Assembly: GCF_014851915.1 (NCBI RefSeq)
Contig: NZ_JACVAP010000004.1
Span: 186,001-250,000, forward strand
Origin: Xanthomonas sp. XNM01
GTDB lineage: Bacteria; Pseudomonadota; Gammaproteobacteria; Xanthomonadales; Xanthomonadaceae
DNA length: 64,000 nucleotides
Direction of reading: 5' to 3'
The notes under the pieces are model-generated. The model was given only the letters and a program-made list of their open reading frames with translations, was not told the DNA's origin and made no database searches. This document shows, piece by piece, positions 33,938 to 44,309 of this stretch. The translations under genes were made by a program, and so were the position numbers. Numbering within the stretch: the first letter of the stretch is position 1; each line of letters starts with the position of its first letter.

Positions 33938-36900
33938 ATGGCGACAGGGTCGATGCTGGACAGGGGCAGGATCGAAACCAGGGCAGGACGGGGCAGGTGC
34001 GCCTGGTGGCGCGGCCTGCTGGTCCTGTGCCTGCTGCTGGCCAGCGCCACGCTGCTGGCCGCGCCGCGCACGCTGCGCTTCAGCCAGCTCGGCGTCGACG
34101 ACGGCCTGCCGCAGGAGTCGGTGATCGCCGTGGCGCAGGATGCGCAGGGCTTCATGTGGTTCGGTACCCAGACCGGCCTGGCCCGGTTCGACGGCTACCG
34201 TTTCACCGTCTACCGGCACGACCGCGACGACCCCTGCAGCATCGCCGACAACTGGGTCCAGTCGCTGCTGCTGGACCGCGACGGTGCGCTGTGGGTCGGC
34301 ACCCGCGCCGGTCTGGACCGCTTCGATCCGCAGCGCGGCTGCTTCGAGCCGCTCGCGCTGGACGGCCTGCCCGAGCAGAGCCGCGGCGTGCACGCGATGC
34401 TGCTCGACCCGCAGCGCCGGCTGTGGCTGAGCACGATGCACGGCCTGGTCCAGGTCGATGCGGTCGAGCGGCGGATGCTGCGCCTGTTCCGCGAAGGCGG
34501 TGCGGGCGGGCTGTCCAGCAACACCGTCGGCGCGCTGGCGATGGATCCGGCCGGCAGCCTGTGGGTGCGCACGCCGCAGGGCGTGGACCGGCTGCGCGCC
34601 GGCGAGGCGCGCTTCGTGCACATGTCGCTGGCGACCAACGACCAGCCGGTGGTGGCGATGCGCTACGACGCCGGCGCGGTCACGGTGGATGCCGCCGGCG
34701 CGCTGTGGGTCGGCACCCAGGTCGGGCTGTACCGGTCCCGGCCCGACGCCGACGGCCTGTCGCCGCTGCCGCTGCCGGCCGGGATGCCGGCCGGGGCCAG
34801 CATCACCAGCCTGCTGACCGACCGCGGCGGCACCCTGTGGGTCGCCACGCTGCAGCACGGACTGCTGCGCCTGGAGCCGGGTGCCGACGCCTTCCTGCAG
34901 TACCTGCCCGAGGTCGGCGACCGGCTCAGCATCGGCGACCGCTACGTGCTGTCGCTGTTCCAGGACAGCGGCGGCACCCTGTGGGCCGGCACCTGGGCGG
35001 CCGGGGTCAGCCGCACCGACCTGGACAGCGGCGGCTTCGAGCTCTACAGCCAGTTCGGTACCGGGCCGATGCGGCTCAGCGATTCCAGGGTGTACGGCGT
35101 CAGCAGCGGCGGCCCCGGCGTGCTCTGGCTGACCACCCGCGGCGGCGGCGTGAACCGCTTCGACATCGCGCGCGGCCAGGTGCGCAGCTACCGCCACGTG
35201 CCCGGCGATCCGGCCAGCCTGCCGGTCGATGCCACCCTGGTCTCGCTGGAGGACGGCGCCGGCGGCCTGTGGGTGGCCAGCGACCGCGAACTGGGCCGGA
35301 TCGATCTGGCCAGCGGCCGCTACACGCCGCGACCGCTCAGGACTGGGGGCATCGCGCCGCTGGTCTACGCCCTGTACCGGCAGCCGGGCGATACGCGCCA
35401 TCTGTGGGTCGGTACCCGCGGCGGCCTGTACCGGCTGGACCTGGTCGACGACAGCATGCGCGTGTGGCGCCACGATCCGGCCGACCCTGCCTCGCTGGGC
35501 GCCGATTTCGTGGTCGGCCTGCTGCAGGACCGGCGCGGGCGGCTGTGGCTGGCCACCGTCGATGGCGGCCTGGACCTGCTCGATCCCGACAGCGGCCACG
35601 TCACCCACCACCGCCACGACCCGGACGACCCGTCCAGCCTCAACAGCAACCGCGTCCAGGCCCTGTACGAGGCGCGCAACGGCACCCTGTGGGTCGGCAC
35701 CGCGGCCGGGCTCAACCGGCTGGAGGAGACCTCCGACGGGCGCATGCGCTTCCGCAGCTTCGGCTCGCGCGACGGACTGGCGGCCGACTCGATCGGCTCG
35801 ATCCAGGAAGACGCCGAGGGCCGGCTGTGGATCAGCTCCACGGCCGGTCTGTCGCGCTTCGATCCGCGCACCTGGCGGGTGCGCAACTACGGCACCAGCG
35901 ACGGCCTGCCCGGCGGCAGCTACTTCGTCGGCTCCGGCCTGCGCGATGCCGACGGCACGCTGTACTTCGGCGGCCTCAACGGCCTGACCGCGGTCGGTGC
36001 CGACGGCGTGCGCGACAACCCGGTGCCGCCGCCGGTGGCGATCACCGACTTCCAGGTGTTCAACCGCTCGATCCAGGAGGGCGTGCCGTCGGGCCTGACG
36101 CTGGATGCCGCCTGGCCGATGACGCGCCGGCTGACCCTGGGCCACGACCTGTCGGTGTTCACCATCGAGTTCGCCGCGCTGCATTTCGCCGATCCGGCCC
36201 GCAACCAGTACGCGTACCGGCTGCAGGGCTTCGACCGCGACTGGGTCCGCGCCGATGCCGGACGCCGCTTCGCGACCTACACCAACCTCGACCCGGGGCG
36301 TTACCTGTTCCAGGTGCGCGCCTCCAACAAGGACGGGGTCTGGAACGAGGAGGGCACCACCCTGGAGATCGTGGTGCTGCCGCCGTGGTGGGGCACCTGG
36401 TGGTTCCGGATCGGTGCGGTGCTGCTGGCGCTGGCGGTGGTGGCCGGGCTGTACCGGCGGCGCACGCGCCAGCTGCGGCTGCAGGCGCAGCGGCTGGAGC
36501 AGCGCGTCGAGGAGCGCACCCACGAACTGGAGCTGACCCGCGCCGGCCTCGAGCAGGCCAGCCTGACCGACCCGCTCACCGGCATGCGCAACCGCCGCTT
36601 CCTGCGCCAGCAACTGGACGCCGACCTGGCCCTGACCGTGCGCGGCTACAGCCGCGCCGCCGCGCACGGCCAGCCGGCGCCGCAGGACATGGACCTGATC
36701 CTGTTCCTGGTCGACATCGACCACTTCAAGCGGGTCAACGACGAGCAGGGCCACGCCGCCGGCGACGAGATCCTGGTGCAGGTGCACGACCGCCTGCGCG
36801 CGGTGCTGCGCAGCTCGGACCACCTGGTGCGCTGGGGCGGCGAGGAGTTCCTGGTGGTGGCCCGCGGCACCCCGCGCGGCACCGCCGCGGTGGTGGCCGA

Positions 36901-37258
36901 GCACATCCGCCGCAGCTTCGCCGATGCCCCGTTCGCGCTCGCCGACGGCACCCGCCTGACCAAGACCTGCTCGATCGGTTTCGCCAGCCTGCCGTTCGTG
37001 CCGGCCCGGCCCGAGGCGCTGGACTGGCCGAAGGTGGTCGACGTGGCCGACATCGCGCTGTACGCGGCCAAGGCGGCCGGCCGCAACGGCTGGGTCGGGA
37101 TCGAGGCGGCGGCCGATGCCGACGTGGCCGGCTGGGGCAGCGACCTGCGCAGCGTGGCGCCGGCCCTGCTGGCCTCCGGCGCGCTGGCGTTCGTCACCAG
37201 CCTGGACCGCGACCGGGTCGCGACCGCACTGGGCGGCGTCTCGCAGGGGGCGGGATGA
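33938..37258 (+). CDS. Two-propeller sensor diguanylate cyclase (Reg_prop-Y_Y_Y-GGDEF)
   Basis: 1106 residues. A signal/anchor at about 24-41 precedes 14 blades with the motif LW(V/L)GT..GL.R.D, enough for two seven-bladed periplasmic propellers (about 45-700), then a Y_Y_Y domain (about 720-815, ending DPGRYLFQVRASNKDG), a membrane helix (about 825-845), a coiled coil and a cytoplasmic GGDEF domain with GGEEF at 967-971. The inhibitory RxxD site is intact (R958, D961, RSSD). Likely senses an extracytoplasmic ligand, perhaps a polysaccharide, and makes cyclic-di-GMP. An in-frame ATG at 33953 is a possible start. The stop overlaps the next gene in ATGA. Confidence 0.92.
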   Translation: MATGSMLDRGRIETRAGRGRCAWWRGLLVLCLLLASATLLAAPRTLRFSQLGVDDGLPQESVIAVAQDAQGFMWFGTQTGLARFDGYRFTVYRHDRDDPCSIADNWVQSLLLDRDGALWVGTRAGLDRFDPQRGCFEPLALDGLPEQSRGVHAMLLDPQRRLWLSTMHGLVQVDAVERRMLRLFREGGAGGLSSNTVGALAMDPAGSLWVRTPQGVDRLRAGEARFVHMSLATNDQPVVAMRYDAGAVTVDAAGALWVGTQVGLYRSRPDADGLSPLPLPAGMPAGASITSLLTDRGGTLWVATLQHGLLRLEPGADAFLQYLPEVGDRLSIGDRYVLSLFQDSGGTLWAGTWAAGVSRTDLDSGGFELYSQFGTGPMRLSDSRVYGVSSGGPGVLWLTTRGGGVNRFDIARGQVRSYRHVPGDPASLPVDATLVSLEDGAGGLWVASDRELGRIDLASGRYTPRPLRTGGIAPLVYALYRQPGDTRHLWVGTRGGLYRLDLVDDSMRVWRHDPADPASLGADFVVGLLQDRRGRLWLATVDGGLDLLDPDSGHVTHHRHDPDDPSSLNSNRVQALYEARNGTLWVGTAAGLNRLEETSDGRMRFRSFGSRDGLAADSIGSIQEDAEGRLWISSTAGLSRFDPRTWRVRNYGTSDGLPGGSYFVGSGLRDADGTLYFGGLNGLTAVGADGVRDNPVPPPVAITDFQVFNRSIQEGVPSGLTLDAAWPMTRRLTLGHDLSVFTIEFAALHFADPARNQYAYRLQGFDRDWVRADAGRRFATYTNLDPGRYLFQVRASNKDGVWNEEGTTLEIVVLPPWWGTWWFRIGAVLLALAVVAGLYRRRTRQLRLQAQRLEQRVEERTHELELTRAGLEQASLTDPLTGMRNRRFLRQQLDADLALTVRGYSRAAAHGQPAPQDMDLILFLVDIDHFKRVNDEQGHAAGDEILVQVHDRLRAVLRSSDHLVRWGGEEFLVVARGTPRGTAAVVAEHIRRSFADAPFALADGTRLTKTCSIGFASLPFVPARPEALDWPKVVDVADIALYAAKAAGRNGWVGIEAAADADVAGWGSDLRSVAPALLASGALAFVTSLDRDRVATALGGVSQGAG

Positions 37259-37524
37259 ACGTCGATCTGCTGATCGTCGCGGCGGTCACCGTGCCGGCGC
37301 TGGCGCTGCACCTGGTGCTGTACCTGCTGATCCGGCGCTGGATGGACCGCGACCTGGCGTTGTCGCTGGCCGGCGAGGACCCGGCGCGACGCGCCTGGAT
37401 GCTGGAGCAGCTGGCCGCGGCCGGGCGCGAAGGCGTGCGCCGGCGCGATCTGCCAGCCTGGCTGGAGGGGGTGGCGGCCACCGCGCCCGGGATGCCGAGC
37501 GGCACGGACAGCCCCGGGCCCTGA
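37255..37524 (+). CDS. Small membrane protein coupled to the GGDEF sensor
   Basis: 89 residues. One membrane helix (LLIVAAVTVPALALHLVLYLLI, roughly residues 5-26) then a basic cytoplasmic tail with RRWMDRDLALSLAGEDPARRAWMLEQL. The ATG at 37255 overlaps the stop codon of the sensor gene, so it is translated with it. No family recognised. It may anchor or modulate the sensor; that is inference from the overlap only. Confidence 0.65.
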   Translation: MNVDLLIVAAVTVPALALHLVLYLLIRRWMDRDLALSLAGEDPARRAWMLEQLAAAGREGVRRRDLPAWLEGVAATAPGMPSGTDSPGP

Positions 37525-38106
37525 GGCGCGCCGCCCGGGCCAGACAACGCTTCGCCACGCGGCCTGCTGCCGGCGCGCGCGGCCACCGCCAGCGGCGTGC
37601 GATGCGGCTGCAGGGGGTGAAGCCGTTCACGGATCGGGCGCGTCGTCCGTCGGCGTGCCGGGAATGTCGGGCGGGTGGCAGGCGCATCCGGCCTGCGGCT
37701 CGGGATCGGCGCTGTGCCCTGGACGTCGCTCCGCGCTGCTGGCGTGGGGGCAGCGTGCCGCGGTTCCGTCTCGCCGGACCAGGAGGCGCGCCGGGGGGAA
37801 GGCCGGGTGGCCGGCACCGGCGCCGGGTGTTCCGCATGTCGGCAGCGCCGGTCCGGTGAACCGGACCCGGGCGATCGGAGCGGCGGGGCCCGGCCGGCGG
37901 GCTCGCCTGTGCCTGAGATCGCAAGCGGCCCGGCCTGCATGCGCCGGCCGGGCCGCCGCATCGAAGCCGATACGCACGAAATGGGCTCACACGGGCCAGA
38001 ACGGCCCTGCGGGCAAGGGCTGCCGCAAGCAGGGGCGGGCCATCGACCGTCAGGACGTGCCGCTGGCGATCCCGCCCAGGCGGCCACCCGGCCGCCCGAG
38101 GCGCGT
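37525..38106. other. 582-base convergent spacer
   Basis: Between the small membrane protein (plus) and the PfkB kinase (minus). Very GC-rich; open frames are Arg/Pro-rich and unconvincing. I see no clean terminator. Confidence 0.4.
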
Positions 38107-39042
38107 TCAGCTCAGCGCGTAGCCGAACTGCTGCTTGAACTGGTCGTTGAACTCGGCGAAGTCGAAGCGCTGGTTCTGGGTGCCGGGGTGTTCGACCTTC
38201 AGCGCGCCCATCAAGTTGCCCATGCGGCCGATGGTCAGCCAGTCGTAGCCCTTCTGGATGCCGTAGATCAGGCCGGCGCGGAACGCGTCGCCGCAGCCGG
38301 TCGGGTCGACCACGCGGCGCTCGTGCGCCGGCGGGATGTCGTAGGTCTTTTCCGGCGTGTGCACCAGCGCGCCCTTCGGGCCCTGCGTGGTGATGTAGGC
38401 CTGCACGCGCGCGACGATGTCCTTCTCGCTCCAGCCGGTGCGCTCCTGCAGCAGGTTGGACTCGTAGTCGTTGACCACCACGTAGTCGGCCTGCTCGATG
38501 AAGTCGCGCAGTTCCTGGCCGTTGAACAGCGGCATGGCCTGGCCCGGGTCGAAGATGAACGGCACGCCCATCTCCTTGAACTCCTGCGCGTTCTGGATCA
38601 TGCCCTCGCGCCCGTCCGGGCCGACCAGGCCCAGGCTCACGCCCGGCACGTCCTTCACGTGGTTCTCGTAGGACCGCATCATCGCGCCGGGATGGAAGGC
38701 GGTGATCTGGTTGTTGTCGTGGTCGGTGGTGATGAACGCCTGCGGCGTGAACAGCTCGTCGATCACCTTGATCCGCGACAGGTCGATGCCCAGCGACTCG
38801 AAATGCTCGCGGTACGGGCCGAAATCCTGGCCGACCGTGCCCATCGGGATCGGCGAGCCGCCCAGCAGGTGCAGGTTGTAGGCGATGTTGCCGGCGCAGC
38901 CGCCGAACTCGCGGCGCATGCGCGGCACCAGGAACGACACGTTCAGGATGTGGACCTTGTCCGGCAGGATGTGGTTCTTGAACTGGTCCGGGAACACCAT
39001 GATGGTGTCGTAGGCGAGGGAACCACAGATCAGGGTCGACAT
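38107..39042 (-). CDS. PfkB-family carbohydrate/nucleoside kinase
   Basis: 311 residues. The first strand reads LICGSLAYDTIMVF, then the substrate glycines GGCAGNIAYNLHLLGG and the catalytic motif DPTGCGDAFRAGL near residues 247-259 with the Asp base and anion-hole glycines. Length and N-terminus resemble bacterial adenosine kinase-like or ribokinase-type enzymes; the substrate cannot be fixed. Transcribed away from mreB with a 298-base shared spacer. Conserved in this position in related genomes as far as I recall. Confidence 0.88.
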   Translation of the reverse strand: MSTLICGSLAYDTIMVFPDQFKNHILPDKVHILNVSFLVPRMRREFGGCAGNIAYNLHLLGGSPIPMGTVGQDFGPYREHFESLGIDLSRIKVIDELFTPQAFITTDHDNNQITAFHPGAMMRSYENHVKDVPGVSLGLVGPDGREGMIQNAQEFKEMGVPFIFDPGQAMPLFNGQELRDFIEQADYVVVNDYESNLLQERTGWSEKDIVARVQAYITTQGPKGALVHTPEKTYDIPPAHERRVVDPTGCGDAFRAGLIYGIQKGYDWLTIGRMGNLMGALKVEHPGTQNQRFDFAEFNDQFKQQFGYALS

Positions 39043-39194
39043 CGGCGAAGCCTTGGGATGCCGGAAGAGCCGGCAGCGGACGAAGGGAACGGGGCGCTGC
39101 GGCCGGAACCGCGGCGCAAGGTTACCGGCTGCGTCCGCGGACGGCCAGCCCGAAGCGTCGCGACCGGGCCTGAACCAGCGCCGGGCAGTGCGCG

Positions 39195-39221
39195 AAAACC
39201 GGCATTTACACCGGTTTTTTT
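39195..39221 (+). terminator. Intrinsic terminator-like hairpin upstream of mreB
   Basis: AAAACCGG (39195-39202) pairs with CCGGTTTT (39211-39218) around an 8-base loop, giving seven T's in a row at 39215-39221. The form is that of a Rho-independent terminator on the plus strand, yet no plus-strand gene precedes it: it lies in the spacer between divergent genes, just upstream of the mreB promoter. Confidence 0.65.
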
Positions 39222-39222
39222 C

Positions 39223-39251
39223 TTGCCCGGGCCCAGAGGCGTTGCTAGGCT
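39223..39251 (+). promoter_or_regulatory. Sigma-70-type promoter of mreB
   Basis: TTGCCC (39223-39228), exactly 17 bases, then TAGGCT (39246-39251), with TGC immediately before the -10 giving an extended element. Transcription would start near 39258, about 83 bases before the mreB ATG. Confidence 0.55.
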
Positions 39252-39253
39252 AG

Positions 39254-40387
<1,134 letters not shown>

Positions 40388-40492
40388 TGCCCGGCCCGGC
40401 CGGCCCCGCCGCTCGCGGGGCCGTTCCACGGACGCCATACTGCCTTTCCCGCCGCGTCCGACGCGGCCCGATCCCCGGTCCGATCCGCGCCT

Positions 40493-41623
40493 GTGTCGTC
40501 CTACCCCGGTTCCTCCAGCGCCGCCCGTCCCGGTGACACGCCGGGAATCCTGCGTCTGCTGGCGTATCTGGCGCTGGCGATCGTGCTGCTCGCGCTCGAT
40601 CATCGCGGCGGCTGGATGAAGGAGCTGCGGCTGCACGCCAGCGTGCTGGTCCAGCCGCTGTGGTCGATCGCCGGCCTGCCCGGCCGGCTCGGCAACGCGC
40701 TGCAGGACGGCCTGGCCGTCCGCGACGACCTGATCGAGGAAAACCGCACCCTGCGCAACGAGCTGCTGGTCGCCAACGCGCGCCTGGCCCGCTTCGGCAC
40801 CGCCGCGGTCGACAACGCGCAGCTGCGCGCGCTGCTGGGCGAGGCCGAGCGCAGCGGCCTGGACGTGCAGCTGGCGCCGATCCTGGACATCGACCTGGCC
40901 CCGTCGCGGCAGCGCCTGGTGCTGGCGGTCGGCAGCCGCCAGGGCGTGCACGCCGGCCAGGCGGTGATCGACGCCGGCGGCCTGCTCGGGCAGGTGATCC
41001 AGGTCACCCCGGTCAGCTCGACCGTGCTGCTGCTGACCGATCCGGACCATGCGGTGCCGGTGGTGGTGGCGCGCAACGGCGTGCGCCTGATCGCCTATGG
41101 CCGGGGCGACCGGCTGGAACTGCGCGACGTGCCGCTCAACCGCGACGTCCAGGTCGGCGACCAGCTGGTCACCTCGGGCCTGGGCGGGCGGTTTCCGGCC
41201 GGCTTCGCGGTGGCCACGATCTCGGCCCTGCGCCCGGACGAGAGCCAGGCCTTCCTGATCGGCGAGCTGACCCCGGCCGCCCAGCTCGACCGCGGCCGCG
41301 ACGTGCTGCTGCTGCGCGCCGGCGCCCCGCTGCGCCTGCCGCATGGCGAGGCCCTGGACGAGGAGGCCGCGCCCGCCGACGGCGATGCGCCCGCCGCGAC
41401 GGACGGAACCGGGGCCGCTGCGGCGTCACCGGCGCCCCGTGACCCGACCGCACCCGCGCCGAGCGGCGTGCCGGTGGCCGACCCCGGCCGTCGCCCGGCC
41501 GCGTCCGCGCCTGCATCACGCCCGGCGGCTGCTCCGCCCGCCACCACGCCCCCGGCGCCGGCGACCACACCGCCCGCAGCCACACCGCCGGCGGCCGATG
41601 TGCGGCCGGAGGTGCAGCCATGA
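40493..41623 (+). CDS. mreC: Rod shape-determining protein MreC
   Basis: 376 residues, bitopic. One inner membrane helix (LRLLAYLALAIVLLALD, about 20-36), a coiled coil (about 70-105, EENRTLRNELLVANARLARF), then the two beta domains of MreC with QGVHAGQAVIDAGGLLGQVI and QVGDQLVTSGLGGRFPAGF. The last about 95 residues are an Ala/Pro/Thr tail (PPATTPPAPATTPPAA) absent from E. coli MreC. GTG start at 40493. Stop overlaps the mreD ATG. Confidence 0.94.
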   Translation: MSSYPGSSSAARPGDTPGILRLLAYLALAIVLLALDHRGGWMKELRLHASVLVQPLWSIAGLPGRLGNALQDGLAVRDDLIEENRTLRNELLVANARLARFGTAAVDNAQLRALLGEAERSGLDVQLAPILDIDLAPSRQRLVLAVGSRQGVHAGQAVIDAGGLLGQVIQVTPVSSTVLLLTDPDHAVPVVVARNGVRLIAYGRGDRLELRDVPLNRDVQVGDQLVTSGLGGRFPAGFAVATISALRPDESQAFLIGELTPAAQLDRGRDVLLLRAGAPLRLPHGEALDEEAAPADGDAPAATDGTGAAAASPAPRDPTAPAPSGVPVADPGRRPAASAPASRPAAAPPATTPPAPATTPPAATPPAADVRPEVQP

Positions 41624-42105
41624 GCCGCCTGCGCGATGGCGGCTGGGTGCTGCCGGCCAGCCTGGCGGTGGCGCTGCTGCTGGGCCTGCTGCCCCTGCCC
41701 GAGGTGGTGGCGCCGCTGCGGCCGTACTGGCTGGCGCTGGTGCTGGCGTACTGGGTGATCGAGGCGCCGACCCGCGCCGGCCTGGGCCTGGCGTTCGCGG
41801 TCGGCCTGGCGGCCGACATCGCCTACGCCGGCCTGCTCGGCGAGCAGGCGCTGCGGCTGGTGATGATGACCTTCATCCTGCAGCGCTTCCGCGCGCGGCT
41901 GCGTTTCTTCCCGCTGTCGCAGCAGGCGCTGGCGGTCGGTGCGCTGCTGCTCAACGACCGCATCATCGATGCGGCGATCCATCTGGTCCTGGGCCAGCCG
42001 GTGCTGCCGTGGACCTACTGGTGGGCGCCGCTGCTGGGCGTGCTGCTGTGGCCGCCGCTGTTCCTGCTGCTGGATGCGCTGCGGCTCGGCCGGCGCGACC
42101 GATGA
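41620..42105 (+). CDS. mreD: Rod shape-determining protein MreD
   Basis: 161 residues with five to six hydrophobic helices, matching the small polytopic MreD (FLLLDALRLGRRDR end, LAYWVIEAPTRAGLGLAFAVGLAADI). Inner membrane partner of MreC in activating PBP2-RodA. ATG overlaps mreC and its stop overlaps mrdA, each in ATGA. Confidence 0.93.
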   Translation: MSRLRDGGWVLPASLAVALLLGLLPLPEVVAPLRPYWLALVLAYWVIEAPTRAGLGLAFAVGLAADIAYAGLLGEQALRLVMMTFILQRFRARLRFFPLSQQALAVGALLLNDRIIDAAIHLVLGQPVLPWTYWWAPLLGVLLWPPLFLLLDALRLGRRDR

Positions 42106-44309
42106 GCAGCCGCCGTCCGCTGAAGAACCCGCACGCCGAGGCCGACCAGTTCCGGCGCCGCGCCGCGCTGGGTTTTCTGGCCGTGGCGGTGTCGCTGGTC
42201 GGCCTGGCGATCTGGTACTTCAAGCTGCAGGTGGTCGACCACGCCGACTACGCCACCCGCTCGGAAGCCAACCGGATCCGGCCGCGTCCGGTGGTGCCGG
42301 CGCGCGGCATGATCTACGACCGCCAGGGCCGGCTGCTGGCCGAGAACCTGCCGGCATTCCGCCTGGACGTCACCCCCGACAAGGCCGGCGACCTGGACCG
42401 GCTGCTGGCCGACCTCGGCCAGGTGATCCCGCTGTCCGAGGACGAGGTCACGCACTTCCGCAACGAGCGCAAGGGCGCGCGCGGGTTCCGGCCGATCACG
42501 CTGAAGATGCGGCTGAGCGACGAGGAGATGGCCGCCTTCGCGGTCAACCGCTGGCGCTTTCCGGGCGTCGAGCTCGAGCCCTACCTGACCCGCCATTACC
42601 CCTACGGCGACCTGTTCGCGCACGTGATCGGCTACGTCGGCCGGATCGACGAGAAGGACCTGGAGCAGCTCGGCGACGGTGGTGCGGCGCTCAGCCACAT
42701 CGGCAAGACCGGCATCGAGCGCTCCTACGAGACCCTGCTGCGCGGCAAGGTCGGCTACGAGCAGATCGAGACCAACGTCCAGGGCCGCGCGCTGCGTACG
42801 GTCGGCCGGGTGCCGGCGGTGTCCGGCGCCGACCTGCGCCTGTCGGTGGACGCCGAGCTGCAGCGCGCGATCGTGGCCGCGTTCGGCGAGCTGGAAGGCA
42901 CCGCGGTGGCGATGGATCCGCGTACCGGCGAGATCCTGGCGATGGTCAGCCTGCCGTCCTACGACGCCAACCTGTTCGTCAACGGCATCTCGCACGCCGA
43001 TTACCGCGCGCTGATGGACAACCCCTCGCGCCCGCAGTTCAACCGCGCCGTGCTCGGTGGTGTCGCGCCCGGCTCCACGCTCAAGCCGCTGCTGGCGCTG
43101 GCCGGCCTGGACAGCGGCGTGCGCCGGCCCGAGGACCGCACCCTGTCGACCGGCATGTTCTACCTGCCCGGCACCAGCCGCGGCTGGGGCGATTCGCACC
43201 GCGGCGGCCATGGCTGGACCGATGCGCGCAAATCGATCGCCGATTCGGTCAACACCTACTACTACCAGCTGGCGCTGGACATGGGCATCGCCCGGGTCGA
43301 GGAGTACCTGCTGCGCTACGGCTTCGGCCAGCCCAGCGGCATCGACCTGGCCGGCGAGACCAGCGGCATCCTGCCCAGCCCGGCCTGGAAGCTGAAGAAC
43401 CGCCGCGAGCGCTGGTACCCGGGCGATACGGTCAACATCTCGATCGGCCAGGGCGACTGGAAGGTCACCCCGCTGCAGATGGTGCGCGCCACCGGTGCGA
43501 TCGCCGATGCCGGGCAGATGCACCGGCCGCATCTGGTCGATGCGCGCCGCGACCGTTTCGATGCGGCGTGGACGCCGCTGGAACAGCCGGCGCCGAGCCT
43601 GATCAGCGAGCGCCCGGACAACGTGAAGGTGGTGCAGGAGGGCATGGTGATGACCGTGCACGGCCCGGGCGGCACCGCACGCCCGATCGGCGTCGGCATC
43701 CCGTACCAGATCGCCGGCAAGACCGGCACCGCGCAGGTGGTCAGCCGCCGCGGCACGGCTGCGGTCAACCCACGCAGCCTGCCGATGCACCTGCGCCACC
43801 GCGCGCTGTTCGTCGGCTATGCGCCGGCCGACGATCCGCAGATCGTGGTGGCCGTGGCGGTCGAGGGTGGCGGCTACGGCGGCAGCACCGCCGCGCCGAT
43901 CGCACGCGCGATCTTCGACGCCTGGCTGCTGGGCAAGCTGCCGGCCGGGCTGGAGCCGATCGACGCCGCCGCGCCGGCGGTCGCCTGCAGTGCCGGCGAC
44001 GCGGCCTGCAGCGCGGCACTGGAGGCGGCTGGAACCACGGAGGCCGCGGCCGGTCCCGAGGTGGTGCCGGCGCCGCCGTCGCGTGGCGTGATCGTGGCCA
44101 GCGACCGCGACCCCTCGCCGAACGGCTTCGGCAACTGGGCACGGCTGCACGGCATTCCGCCGCCGGGCACGCCGGCCACCGCTCCGGGCGCGAGCGGGGC
44201 GCCCGCACCCGTCATGGAGGGGCAGGCGCCGTCTCCCGCGCCCGCTTCCACACCGGTGGAGCCGGACGCGCCGACCGTCCCGCCCGGCGACGATGGAGGC
44301 GCGCGATGA
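42102..44309 (+). CDS. mrdA: Penicillin-binding protein 2 (peptidoglycan transpeptidase)
   Basis: 735 residues, about 100 more than E. coli PBP2. N-terminal helix (LGFLAVAVSLVGLAIWYF), a dimerisation/pedestal part with RGMIYDRQGRLLAEN and the transpeptidase domain: STLK with S325 and K328, the SVN motif in DSVNTYYY, and KTGT at 540-543. The surplus is a C-terminal Ala/Pro/Gly-rich tail from about residue 620. Cross-links glycan made by RodA. Coupled to both neighbours by ATGA overlaps. Confidence 0.96.
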   Translation: MSSRRPLKNPHAEADQFRRRAALGFLAVAVSLVGLAIWYFKLQVVDHADYATRSEANRIRPRPVVPARGMIYDRQGRLLAENLPAFRLDVTPDKAGDLDRLLADLGQVIPLSEDEVTHFRNERKGARGFRPITLKMRLSDEEMAAFAVNRWRFPGVELEPYLTRHYPYGDLFAHVIGYVGRIDEKDLEQLGDGGAALSHIGKTGIERSYETLLRGKVGYEQIETNVQGRALRTVGRVPAVSGADLRLSVDAELQRAIVAAFGELEGTAVAMDPRTGEILAMVSLPSYDANLFVNGISHADYRALMDNPSRPQFNRAVLGGVAPGSTLKPLLALAGLDSGVRRPEDRTLSTGMFYLPGTSRGWGDSHRGGHGWTDARKSIADSVNTYYYQLALDMGIARVEEYLLRYGFGQPSGIDLAGETSGILPSPAWKLKNRRERWYPGDTVNISIGQGDWKVTPLQMVRATGAIADAGQMHRPHLVDARRDRFDAAWTPLEQPAPSLISERPDNVKVVQEGMVMTVHGPGGTARPIGVGIPYQIAGKTGTAQVVSRRGTAAVNPRSLPMHLRHRALFVGYAPADDPQIVVAVAVEGGGYGGSTAAPIARAIFDAWLLGKLPAGLEPIDAAAPAVACSAGDAACSAALEAAGTTEAAAGPEVVPAPPSRGVIVASDRDPSPNGFGNWARLHGIPPPGTPATAPGASGAPAPVMEGQAPSPAPASTPVEPDAPTVPPGDDGGAR

